Below are positions 1 to 7,268 of a stretch of 12,471 nucleotides of DNA, piece by piece. A program made the translations under genes and the position numbers. Within the stretch, counting starts at the first letter, position 1. Each line of letters opens with the position of its first letter. The notes beneath the pieces were generated by a model. That model saw nothing but the letters and a program-made list of their open reading frames with translations. It was not told where the DNA came from and did not search any database. This stretch comes from an uncultured Collinsella sp. (lineage in GTDB: Bacteria; Actinomycetota; Coriobacteriia; Coriobacteriales; Coriobacteriaceae). The stretch lies in contig UQKM01000036.1 in assembly GCA_900541685.1 (NCBI GenBank), positions 1-12,471 on the forward strand. The letters run 5' to 3'.

Positions 1-34
1 GCTGCGGAAACGCGGGGTCCGTTCAGGCTGTTGC

Positions 35-106
35 GTTGAGATTGAAAATCAACCCGCGTGTCACAGCGTGTCACAGCGGAGCTGATTCAGTTGAGATTGC
101 CTGAAC
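35..106. repeat. Small direct and inverted repeats upstream of asnB
   Basis: This stretch carries no gene that I can see. The decamer GTGTCACAGC occurs twice in direct tandem (58-67 and 68-77). The decamer GTTGAGATTG occurs at 35-44 and 90-99. GTTCAGGC at 21-28 is the exact reverse complement of GCCTGAAC at 99-106, and a small GATT/AATC hairpin lies at 40-50. All of this is upstream of the likely asnB -10 box, so if it is regulatory it would act as DNA (protein-binding sites) or belong to a transcript from the left. The function is unknown. Confidence 0.45.
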
Positions 107-132
107 ATTCCGCCCCTCTTTACGCCCTCGGG

Positions 133-138
133 TATACT
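133..138 (+). promoter_or_regulatory. Probable -10 box of asnB
   Basis: TATACT matches the sigma-70/SigA -10 consensus at five of six positions and lies about 50 bases before the asnB start. No good -35 hexamer is present at 16-18 bp spacing, so the promoter may be activator-dependent, which would fit the repeats just upstream. The ten bases GGTATACTCA at 131-140 recur exactly in the tatA promoter. Confidence 0.5.
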
Positions 139-189
139 CAAAAGCTACTGATTCGATTTGATGCCCAGCAACAGCAGAGGGGATAGTAT

Positions 190-2070
190 ATGTGCGGTTT
201 TGTCGGTTTTGTCGGTGGGACGGATAACCAATCCGAGGTGCTCACCAAGATGATGGACCGCATCGTCCATCGCGGTCCCGACATGGGCGGTCAGTTTATC
301 GACGGCCGCGTTGCCCTGGGCTTCCGCCGCTTGTCGATCCTCGACCTGACCGAGGCCGGCGCTCAGCCCATGGCCAATGAGGACGGCAGCGTCGTTATCG
401 TCTTCAACGGCGAGATCTACAACTTCCAAGAACTCCGTTCCGAGCTCGAGGCCAAGGGCTATAAGTTCCACTGCGGCGCCGACACCGAGAGCCTCCTGCA
501 CGGCTATGAGGAGTGGGGCGAGGCAGTACTTGATCGCCTGCGCGGCATGTACGCCTTCGTCATCTGGGACAAGAAGAAGAACAAGCTTTTTGGCGCCCGC
601 GACATCTTTGGCATCAAGCCGCTCTACTACTATCCCATGGCCGATGCGGGCGACGGCGCGCCGGGCGTGCTCTTTGGCTCCGAAATCAAGAGCTTCCTGG
701 ACTACCCGCACTTCCACAAGGCGGTCAACAAAAAGGCCCTGCGTCCGTACATGACGCTGCAGTATTCGGCAACCGAGGAGACCTTCTTCGAGGGTGTCTA
801 CAAGCTGCCGCCGGCGCATTACTTTACCGTAGACATCCCGACCGGCAAGATGAACATCGAGCGCTACTGGGATTGCGATTACTCTGCCGTCGAGAAGCCG
901 TTCGAGGAGTACGTCGACGAGCTGGATGAGGTCGTGCACGAGAGCGTCGAGGCCCATCGCATCGCCGACGTTAAGGTCGCGTCGTTCCTCTCCGGCGGCG
1001 TCGACTCCAGCTACATCGCCGCTTGCCTCATGCCCGACAAGACCTTCTCGGTGGGCTTTGACTACAAGAACTTCAACGAGACCAACTACGCCAAGGAACT
1101 TTCTGACAAGCTCGGCGTCGAGAATGTCCGCAAGATGATAACCGCCGACGAGTTCTTCGGTGCGCTCGAGGACATCCAGTATCACATGGACGAGCCGCAG
1201 TCCAACCTGTCTTCCGTGCCGCTGTGGTTCTTGGCCGAGATGGCCCGCAAGGACGTCACCGTCGTGCTTTCGGGCGAAGGCGCCGACGAGCTCTTTGGCG
1301 GCTACGCCTACTACGAGGACACGGTCCCGGTCCGCAAATACAAAAAGATGGTGCCGCTGCCCATTCGTCGCGCGCTCGGTAACCTGGCGCTGCATATGCC
1401 GTACTTCAAGGGACATAACTTCCTGGTCAAGGGTGCCGAGATCCCCGAGAAGTCGTTCCTGGGACAGGCTCTGGTATGGCCGGAGCGCGAGGTCGACGGC
1501 GTGCTCAAGCCCGAGTACAACACCGGCGATGGCGCCTTCGAGCTTGCCGCTCCCATCTATGCGCGCGTGAAAGGTCAGCCCGAGCTGGTCAAGAAGCAGT
1601 ACCTGGACATGAACATGTGGCTCCCGGGCGACATTCTGCTCAAGGCCGACAAGATGTGCATGGCGCACTCGCTGGAGCTGCGCGTGCCCTTCCTGGACCG
1701 CAAAGTCATGGAGTTCGCCGAGCACATTCCCGACCGCTACCGCATCAACGAGAACGGCAACAAACAGGTACTCCGCCACGCTGCCAACAAGTCGCTGCCC
1801 GATGAGTGGGCCACCCGTCCCAAGGTGGGCTTCCCGGTGCCGATTGTCTACTGGCTGCGCGAGCAAAAGTGGTACGACTATGTCAAGGAGTACTTCACCG
1901 CGCCGTGGGCAAGCGAGTTCTTCGATACCGACGAGCTCATGCACCTGCTCGATCTGCACTTTGCGGGCAAGGGCGATTTCCAGCGCAAGATCTATACGCC
2001 GCTCGTGTTCCTGGTGTGGTACAAGCGCTTCTTTATCGACGAGGACCAGCCCGCTGTTCAGGCTGCCTAG
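190..2070 (+). CDS. asnB: Asparagine synthase (glutamine-hydrolysing)
   Basis: This cytosolic enzyme makes asparagine from aspartate, ATP and glutamine-derived ammonia. The 626-residue protein starts Met-Cys-Gly, so Cys2 is the class II glutaminase nucleophile once Met1 is removed. The N-terminal amidotransferase domain (about 1-210) shows HRGPD (27-31), FNGEIYN (72-78) and GADTE (96-100), all part of the glutamine site. The C-terminal synthetase domain has the ATP pyrophosphate loop SGGVDSS (268-274) and the later GEGADELFGGY stretch. Length is typical of the bacterial AsnB family. The start is fixed by the need for Cys2 and by an AGAGGGGA ribosome site just upstream. The gene is monocistronic by appearance: it has its own -10 box and a terminator directly after it. 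The family also contains asparagine synthase-like amidotransferases acting on other substrates, but the intact motifs favour true asparagine synthesis. Confidence 0.95.
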   Translation: MCGFVGFVGGTDNQSEVLTKMMDRIVHRGPDMGGQFIDGRVALGFRRLSILDLTEAGAQPMANEDGSVVIVFNGEIYNFQELRSELEAKGYKFHCGADTESLLHGYEEWGEAVLDRLRGMYAFVIWDKKKNKLFGARDIFGIKPLYYYPMADAGDGAPGVLFGSEIKSFLDYPHFHKAVNKKALRPYMTLQYSATEETFFEGVYKLPPAHYFTVDIPTGKMNIERYWDCDYSAVEKPFEEYVDELDEVVHESVEAHRIADVKVASFLSGGVDSSYIAACLMPDKTFSVGFDYKNFNETNYAKELSDKLGVENVRKMITADEFFGALEDIQYHMDEPQSNLSSVPLWFLAEMARKDVTVVLSGEGADELFGGYAYYEDTVPVRKYKKMVPLPIRRALGNLALHMPYFKGHNFLVKGAEIPEKSFLGQALVWPEREVDGVLKPEYNTGDGAFELAAPIYARVKGQPELVKKQYLDMNMWLPGDILLKADKMCMAHSLELRVPFLDRKVMEFAEHIPDRYRINENGNKQVLRHAANKSLPDEWATRPKVGFPVPIVYWLREQKWYDYVKEYFTAPWASEFFDTDELMHLLDLHFAGKGDFQRKIYTPLVFLVWYKRFFIDEDQPAVQAA

Positions 2071-2096
2071 CCTCGGCTTACGAACGCCTGCGCGTA

Positions 2097-2120
2097 ACGG
2101 CTCCTCCGGGAGCCGTTTTT
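2097..2120 (+). terminator. Intrinsic terminator of asnB
   Basis: ACGGCTCC (2097-2104) pairs perfectly with GGAGCCGT (2109-2116) around a TCCG tetraloop, and a T tract follows at once. It sits 27 bases after the asnB stop codon. Confidence 0.9.
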
Positions 2121-2147
2121 GCGTGGGTGCGTTTCAGTTACTATAAA
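2119..2147 (+). promoter_or_regulatory. Possible murE promoter
   Basis: TTGCGT (2119-2124) and TATAAA (2142-2147) are separated by 17 bp, directly after the asnB terminator and 35 bases before the murE start. The -10 is good and the -35 moderate. Since the preceding gene is terminated, a promoter is expected here. Confidence 0.5.
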
Positions 2148-2182
2148 AACCGTCCCTGCCAAATGGCTGAGAAAGGCGAAAG

Positions 2183-3745
2183 ATGCACCATTCGGATTCC
2201 GCGACCGTGACCACGGTCGATACGCTTGCCAAGCTTCTCGATGTGTGCGGCGAGCTGCGCGCATCAGAGCAGGTTGACGAGCGTGCCGTGACCGGCTGCT
2301 CGTTTGATTCGCGTGCGGTCTCGGCAGGTGACGTGTTCTTTTGCAAAGGCGCTGCCTTTAAGCCCGCGTTTTTGAGCATGGCGCTCGATGCGGGCGCCGT
2401 CGCATTTGTGTGCGAAGAGTCGCTGGTCGAGTCTCTGGAGCCGCTGGCGCAGGAGAGCGGTGCTGCGATGCTGGTTGTTGATAGCGTTCGCACGGCCATG
2501 GCCCTGTTGCCGCCGGAGGTCTACGACCGTCCCGACCACGACGTCAAGATCGTGGGCATCACCGGTACCAAGGGAAAGACCACGGCCGCTTTCATGCTCC
2601 AGTCCATCATCAAGGCAGCGGGCGAATCCTGCGGCATGATCGGCTCGGTGAGTACCGACGATGGCATCGAGTGCTACGAGAGCACCAATACTACGCCCGA
2701 GGCCCCCGAGGTCTGGCGCCATATCGCCAACTGCCGTGAGTCCGGTCGCCAGTCCATGGTCATGGAGGTCTCGAGCCAGGCACTCAAGTACCAACGCGTC
2801 GAGAATCTGCCGTTTGACGTGGCGTGCTTCCTCAACATCGGCCGTGACCACATCTCACCGATCGAACACCCCACGTTTGAGGATTATTTTGAGAGCAAAC
2901 TCAGGATCTTTGACCAGGCAAAGACCGCCGTGGTGAATCTGGGCACCGAAGAGGTTGACCGTGTGCTGGAGGCAGCGTCGACGGCCGAGCGCTTGGTGAC
3001 CGTTGGCGTCGAGCATCCCGAGGCAAGCCTGTGGGCAAGCGATGTCCGCGTGGTCGGCTTTAACATCGAGTTTAACCTGCATGGCCTGTGTGCCGACGAG
3101 TCCGAGGCGGGGGAGAAGGTCCTGCTGGGCATCGCGGGCGACTTTAACGTGGAAAACGCGCTGGTCGCTATCGCCGCTGCGCGCGAGATCGGCATCGGTA
3201 TCGAGGCTATCAAGAAGGGCCTCTCCAAACTGCGTGTACCGGGCCGTATGGAGGTCGTGGAGTCGAAGGACGGCCGCGTGATCTGCGTCGTTGACTATGC
3301 GCACAACCAGCTTTCGTTCCGTTCGCTTTTCTCGTCGGTCAAGCGCGCGTTTCCCGCTAGTCCAGTCATTGCAGTGTTTGGCGCTGCCGGCGGCAAGGCG
3401 CAGGAGCGCCGCGAGCAGCTTCCGCGCGAGGCCGCACCATATTCCGACCTGATGATCTTTGCCAACGAGGACCCGGCTCACGAGGACCCGATGAAGGTCT
3501 GTCGCGAGCTTGCCGAGCATGTTCCCGACGATACGCCGAACAAGATCATCCTCGACCGCGAAGCCGCTGTGCGTGCGGCGTTCAAGGCGGCGCGCGAGGA
3601 GTACGTCAACCCCGATGCTCCCACCATTGTCTTGCTGCTGGCAAAGGGTGACGAGGAGCTCATGCACGTGGGCGACGAGTTCGTGCCCATCGAGAGCGAC
3701 CTTTCGCTGGCCAATCGCCTGATCGATGTTACCCAGTTTGACTAA
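2183..3745 (+). CDS. murE: MurE-type UDP-MurNAc-tripeptide ligase (third-residue amino acid ligase)
   Basis: This is a Mur ligase that adds the third, usually diamino, acid to UDP-MurNAc-L-Ala-D-Glu in the cytoplasm using ATP. The N-terminal domain carries the MurE-type FDSRAVSAGDVFF stretch. The central domain has the P-loop GTKGKTT (128-134), MEVSSQAL (194-201, where many MurE proteins have His rather than Gln) and Lys239 in ESKLRIF, the expected carbamylated lysine. The C-terminal domain has DYAHN (371-375). At the place where mDAP-adding enzymes have DNPR, this one reads E-D-P-A (429-432), which resembles the DNPA of lysine-adding enzymes; a substrate other than mDAP is therefore inferred. 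At 520 residues it is slightly longer than usual. The start follows a purine-rich GAAAGGCGAAAG. The gene ends in tandem stops TAA-TGA. It lies away from any division and wall cluster visible here. A paralogue elsewhere cannot be excluded. Confidence 0.88.
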   Translation: MHHSDSATVTTVDTLAKLLDVCGELRASEQVDERAVTGCSFDSRAVSAGDVFFCKGAAFKPAFLSMALDAGAVAFVCEESLVESLEPLAQESGAAMLVVDSVRTAMALLPPEVYDRPDHDVKIVGITGTKGKTTAAFMLQSIIKAAGESCGMIGSVSTDDGIECYESTNTTPEAPEVWRHIANCRESGRQSMVMEVSSQALKYQRVENLPFDVACFLNIGRDHISPIEHPTFEDYFESKLRIFDQAKTAVVNLGTEEVDRVLEAASTAERLVTVGVEHPEASLWASDVRVVGFNIEFNLHGLCADESEAGEKVLLGIAGDFNVENALVAIAAAREIGIGIEAIKKGLSKLRVPGRMEVVESKDGRVICVVDYAHNQLSFRSLFSSVKRAFPASPVIAVFGAAGGKAQERREQLPREAAPYSDLMIFANEDPAHEDPMKVCRELAEHVPDDTPNKIILDREAAVRAAFKAAREEYVNPDAPTIVLLLAKGDEELMHVGDEFVPIESDLSLANRLIDVTQFD

Positions 3746-3754
3746 TGAACCATG

Positions 3755-3787
3755 ATGGCGGCGGCGCCCTGAGTGCGCTGTCGCCAT
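3755..3787 (+). other. Strong hairpin after murE, without a T tract
   Basis: ATGGCG (3755-3760) pairs with CGCCAT (3782-3787), and the stem continues inward through CGGCGC and GCGCTG with two wobble pairs, giving about 13 bp and a seven-base loop. No run of T follows, so it is not a classical intrinsic terminator. It could stabilise the murE mRNA 3' end, act as a weak terminator, or simply separate the two genes. Confidence 0.5.
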
Positions 3788-3852
3788 AAGCGTGTTCCCT
3801 CAATCAAAACATGCCGTCCAAGTCCAAACCCTTCTACGTAAACGGAGTAACC

Positions 3853-4764
3853 ATGTCCCACAACACCTTGCCGACCGTTGCCGAGCTTTCGGGCGAGATG
3901 CGCGAGCGCTTGGCCAAGGTCAAGTACGTCTTTACCGACCTGGATGCCACGATGCTCGCGCCCGGCTCGTGCGTGCTGCGCGACAACGACGGCAACCCCT
4001 CGACCAAACTCGTCGAGGCCGTCGTGGCGCTCGCTTGCGCTGGCATTCAGGTGGTTCCCACCTCGGGCCGCAACCGTACCATGATCCACGAGGACGCGCG
4101 CGTGCTCGGCCTCAACTCCTACATTGGTGAGATGGGCGGCCTGGTCATGTACGACCTCAAAGCCAACGATTGGGAGTATCTGACTGGCGACATGCCCTAC
4201 GACCCATCTTGCGGTCTCACGCCGCACCAGGTGATCGAGCAGACCGGCGTGTGCGAGAAGATCCTCGCCCGCTGGCCGCATAAGATCGAGTACCACAACG
4301 ACATGTCGACTGGCTACAAGTACCGCGAGGTCACCGTCGGCATGCGCGGCGATGTGCCCGACAATGAGGTCCAGGCCATCCTGGACGAGGCCGGCTGCGG
4401 CCTGGTGTGGGCCTGTAACGGTCACCTGACGCATCTGTCCAAGCCGACGACGCTCGAGCTCGATCGCGTCGAGGACGGTCGCGCATTCAACATCAACCCC
4501 GCGGGCCTCAACAAGGGCGTTGCCATCGCACGTTTCTGCGAGCACCTGGGGATCGAGCGCGAGGAGACGCTCGCGCTCGGCGACTCCGAGTCCGACTTCT
4601 ACATGGCCGATCACGTGGGCACGTTCTGCCTGGTCGAGAATGGCCTGACGAGCGCCGGCGCGCCCGAGTTCCTGGCTGCTTGCGAGAACGCTTTCGTTAC
4701 GCGCGGCAAAATTGTCGACGGTTGGGCGGCGACGGCAGAGCTGCTGGTCGCGGCGCGTTCGTAG
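3853..4764 (+). CDS. HAD-superfamily hydrolase, Cof-like (type IIB) phosphatase
   Basis: This is a 303-residue haloacid-dehalogenase-fold hydrolase, expected to remove phosphate from a small cytosolic metabolite. HAD motif I is DLDAT (29-33) with nucleophile Asp29 and acid Asp31; the usual Gly of DxDGT is replaced by Ala. Motif II is the Ser/Thr of PTSGR (69-73), motif III the Lys of NKG (Lys221) and motif IV GDSESD (243-248), so the active site looks complete. The roughly 100-residue insert between motifs II and III is the type IIB cap that sets specificity. I chose the ATG at 3853 because GGAG lies five bases before it; an in-frame ATG 14 codons earlier has no comparable site. The gene precedes murI by 51 bases and is probably co-transcribed with it. 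The true substrate cannot be read from sequence. Confidence 0.8.
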   Translation: MSHNTLPTVAELSGEMRERLAKVKYVFTDLDATMLAPGSCVLRDNDGNPSTKLVEAVVALACAGIQVVPTSGRNRTMIHEDARVLGLNSYIGEMGGLVMYDLKANDWEYLTGDMPYDPSCGLTPHQVIEQTGVCEKILARWPHKIEYHNDMSTGYKYREVTVGMRGDVPDNEVQAILDEAGCGLVWACNGHLTHLSKPTTLELDRVEDGRAFNINPAGLNKGVAIARFCEHLGIEREETLALGDSESDFYMADHVGTFCLVENGLTSAGAPEFLAACENAFVTRGKIVDGWAATAELLVAARS

Positions 4765-4815
4765 CGCGGCGTCGCCGCACTTGGACATGTCTTTTCGAGA
4801 GAGACTGGTGAGGTA

Positions 4816-5700
4816 ATGTCCGATATCGAGAATCCGGCAGGCGACACGCGCCCGATTGGCGTGTTCGATTCTGGTTTGGGTGGTCTGACGGTTGCGCGCG
4901 CCATCGCGACGGCGCTGCCGCATGAGTCCGTCTACTACTTCGGCGACACCAAACGCTGCCCCTACGGCACGCGCACCGAGGATGAGGTGCGCTCGTTTGC
5001 GTTGCAGGCGGGCCGTTGGCTGTCGAAGCACGACGTCAAGATTATGGTCATCGCCTGCAACACGGCGACAGCTGCGGCCTTGCGTCTGGCCCAGCAGGTG
5101 CTCGACGTTCCCGTGATCGGCGTGATCGCGCCGGGTGCCCGTGCGGCAATCAACAGCACCCGCACGCGTCGCGTGGGCGTGCTCGCCACCAACCTCACCA
5201 TTCGCTCGGGCGCTTACACGCGCGCCATTCAGGACCTAGATGCCGGCGTCGACGTATACGGCTGCCCCGCCTCGAGCTTTGTTGAGGTTGTCGAACACGA
5301 GCTCGCCTCGGGTGCGCATCTGCAAGAGCAGTGGCTCGAGAACGAGGACATCTTCGATACGCCTGCCGTGCGTGCGCTGGTGGGTGCCACGGTTGAGCCA
5401 CTGCGCGACCACGGTATCGATACCGTGGTGCTCGGCTGTACGCATTTTCCGCTGTTGGTGGGACCTATCCGCCATGCGCTGGGGCCTGGGGTGCGCGTCG
5501 TGAGTTCCGCCGAGGAGACCACGCGCGAGCTGACCGATATTCTCACGCGCCGCGAGCAGCTGGCGGGCGACGCCGCCGAGCCGCAGCATCGTTTTGCCAC
5601 GACGGCCGATAACATTGCCGAGTTTGCGGTGGCGGGCAGCTTTATCTTTGGTCAGCCGCTCAAGAGCATTGAGCATATCGATATCGATGAGCTGAAATAG
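4816..5700 (+). CDS. murI: Glutamate racemase
   Basis: This cofactor-independent cytosolic racemase converts L-glutamate to the D-glutamate needed as the second residue of the peptidoglycan stem peptide. The two catalytic cysteines are visible: Cys81 in ACNTA and Cys208 in LGCTHFPLL. FDSGLGG (17-23) and GDTKRCPYG near residue 43 are further signature parts of the substrate pocket. At 294 residues it has the usual family length of about 265-290 with a short N-terminal extension. The start is preceded by GGTGAGG (4807-4813), a close but usable ribosome site. It follows the HAD gene and precedes rph by 54 bases; no separate promoter is obvious on either side, so these three genes likely share a transcript. 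Nothing looks damaged. Confidence 0.95.
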   Translation: MSDIENPAGDTRPIGVFDSGLGGLTVARAIATALPHESVYYFGDTKRCPYGTRTEDEVRSFALQAGRWLSKHDVKIMVIACNTATAAALRLAQQVLDVPVIGVIAPGARAAINSTRTRRVGVLATNLTIRSGAYTRAIQDLDAGVDVYGCPASSFVEVVEHELASGAHLQEQWLENEDIFDTPAVRALVGATVEPLRDHGIDTVVLGCTHFPLLVGPIRHALGPGVRVVSSAEETTRELTDILTRREQLAGDAAEPQHRFATTADNIAEFAVAGSFIFGQPLKSIEHIDIDELK

Positions 5701-5754
5701 ATGTAAGGCCGCCGTCAGAGCCTTCGCCACACCTTTTGCCGAAAGGATTTTTCT

Positions 5755-6480
5755 ATGGAGTACATGCAGGTCAACCGCGCCAACGGTCGCGCCGCCAACG
5801 AGTTGCGCCCCGTTAAGCTCACCCGTGGCGTCATGAAGCACGCCCACGGCTCGTGTTTTGCCGAGTTCGGCGACACGCGCGTGCTTTGTGCCGCCACCAT
5901 CGAGGAGGGCGTGCCGGGCTGGCGCAAGGGTGCCAAGGCCGGTTGGGTAACCGCAGAGTATGCCATGCTGCCGGCATCGACCGGCAAGCGCTGCAAGCGC
6001 GAGCACGCCAACCGCAAGGGCCGCTCCATGGAGATTGAGCGCCTCATTGGCCGCAGCCTGCGTACCGTCGTCAACATGAAGGCGCTCGGCGAGTACACCG
6101 TTACCGTCGACTGCGATGTGATCCAGGCGGATGGCGGCACGCGTACGGCGAGCATTACCGGTGCCTGGGTGGCGCTGCACGACGCCCTTGCTATGTGGGT
6201 CGAGGCCGGCAAGATCGAGCGCATCCCGCTCACGGGCCAGGTTGCTGCCATCTCTATGGGCGTTGTCGACGGCAATACGCTGCTTGACCTCGATTATTCC
6301 GAGGACAGCCATGCCGAAGTCGACATGAACCTCGTCGCCACCGACACCGGTGAGATGATCGAGCTCCAGGGCACCGGCGAGCAGGCGCCCTTTGACCGTA
6401 AGCGCCTCAACGCCCTGCTCGACCTGGGCGACAAAGGCATCGCCGAGCTCATCGAGCTCCAGCGCCAGGCCCTCGCCTAA
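5755..6480 (+). CDS. rph: Ribonuclease PH
   Basis: This phosphorolytic 3'-to-5' exoribonuclease trims tRNA precursors after the CCA end, using phosphate and releasing nucleoside diphosphates. The 241-residue protein covers the whole single-domain fold. RSMEIERLIGRSLR contains conserved RNA-binding arginines, and DGGTRTA (126-132) is the phosphate-binding signature with Arg130; the DCDV stretch just before it is also typical. The enzyme normally works as a hexameric ring. The first ATG has AGGA eight bases upstream; a second in-frame ATG three codons later is possible but less favoured. The rph-rdgB adjacency seen here is a recurrent arrangement in Gram-positive bacteria (for example rph-ysnA in Bacillus subtilis). 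A terminator-like repeat begins right at the stop codon. Confidence 0.95.
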   Translation: MEYMQVNRANGRAANELRPVKLTRGVMKHAHGSCFAEFGDTRVLCAATIEEGVPGWRKGAKAGWVTAEYAMLPASTGKRCKREHANRKGRSMEIERLIGRSLRTVVNMKALGEYTVTVDCDVIQADGGTRTASITGAWVALHDALAMWVEAGKIERIPLTGQVAAISMGVVDGNTLLDLDYSEDSHAEVDMNLVATDTGEMIELQGTGEQAPFDRKRLNALLDLGDKGIAELIELQRQALA

Positions 6481-6517
6481 CCTGCCAAAAAGGGACAGGT
6501 TTATTTTGGCAGGTTTT
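6481..6517 (+). terminator. Probable terminator after rph
   Basis: CCTGCCAAAA (6481-6490) is a perfect inverted copy of TTTTGGCAGG (6504-6513), with a 13-base loop and TTTT next. It starts immediately after the rph stop. The loop contains GGGACAGG followed by TTTATTTT, resembling a sequence upstream of veg. Because the stem reads A-rich then T-rich, it could terminate from either side. Confidence 0.65.
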
Positions 6518-6536
6518 ATCTGGGAAAACGTCGAAG

Positions 6537-6542
6537 TATAAG
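6537..6542 (+). promoter_or_regulatory. Possible -10 box for rdgB-dtd
   Basis: TATAAG lies 82 bases before the rdgB start and just after the putative rph terminator. No convincing -35 is present at the right distance, so support is weak. The rest of the 143-base gap is G-rich and can form a modest GGCG/CGCC hairpin around 6566-6585, with no further recognisable signal. Confidence 0.25.
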
Positions 6543-6623
6543 ACTGCCGTTGATTGAGAGGGGAGAGGCGGAGGCCCTCGTCGCCCTCGGCGCGGCATTG
6601 CTATAGAGACAAGGAGACCACTC

Positions 6624-7265
6624 ATGGCACTTGAGAAGATCGACATCGACACCCTCGACCCGGCGGCGACCATTGTCGTGGCAACGGGCAACGCCCATAA
6701 GCTCACCGAGATCGAGGCCATTTTGGGCAAGGTCATGCCCGAGGTTCGCTTTGTGGCGCTCGGCCAGCTGGGCGATTTTGAGGACCCCGAGGAAAACGGC
6801 ACGACGTTTTTGGAGAACGCCATCATCAAGGCGCAGGCTGCCGTCGAAGAGACGGGGCTCATGGCCATTGCCGACGATTCGGGCTTGGTCGTCGACGCGC
6901 TTGACGGCGAGCCGGGCGTGTATAGCGCGCGCTATGCGGGCGTGCACGGAGACGATGCCGCCAACAACGCCAAGCTTCTCGTTAACCTGGAAGGCGTGGC
7001 GGACGAGGACCGCACCGCGCGCTTTATGAGCGTCGTTGCGCTTATCGACACGGATGGTCTGGTCACCTATGGCGAGGGCGCCTGCGAGGGCGTTATCGCA
7101 CACGAGGGCCGCGGCGATCACGGCTTTGGCTATGACCCGCTGTTCCTGCCGGTCGACACGCCGGGCAAGACCATGGCCGAGCTGACGGCGGACGAGAAGA
7201 ACGCCATCAGCCATCGTTTCCACGCGCTCGAGCATCTGTCCGCCAAACTGACGGGCGAGGAGTAG
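6624..7265 (+). CDS. rdgB: XTP/dITP diphosphatase (non-canonical purine NTP pyrophosphatase)
   Basis: This cytosolic house-cleaning enzyme hydrolyses XTP, ITP and dITP to their monophosphates, keeping deaminated purines out of RNA and DNA. Family signatures are all present in the 213-residue protein: ATGNAHK (20-26) for triphosphate binding, DDSGL (84-88) with the metal-binding acidic residues, GFGYDP (167-172) and SHR (196-198) for base recognition. Length is normal for the Ham1/RdgB family apart from about 12 extra N-terminal residues. AAGGAG sits eight bases before the ATG and supports this start. The stop codon is only three bases from the GTG of dtd, so the two are surely one operon; the GAGGAG that serves dtd lies inside the last rdgB codons. 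Confidence 0.95.
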   Translation: MALEKIDIDTLDPAATIVVATGNAHKLTEIEAILGKVMPEVRFVALGQLGDFEDPEENGTTFLENAIIKAQAAVEETGLMAIADDSGLVVDALDGEPGVYSARYAGVHGDDAANNAKLLVNLEGVADEDRTARFMSVVALIDTDGLVTYGEGACEGVIAHEGRGDHGFGYDPLFLPVDTPGKTMAELTADEKNAISHRFHALEHLSAKLTGEE

Positions 7266-7268
7266 GCC

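Noticed and set aside
145..1959. Long open frame on the minus strand opposite asnB
   Set aside because: It is antisense to an unambiguous asnB with all motifs, and its long length is explained by GC-rich codon bias leaving few stops in the mirrored frame; its protein is low-complexity and unlike known families.
3742..5031. Long minus-strand frame opposite the HAD gene and the start of murI
   Set aside because: Spans two recognised genes and their gap on the other strand; no ribosome site and no recognisable domain.
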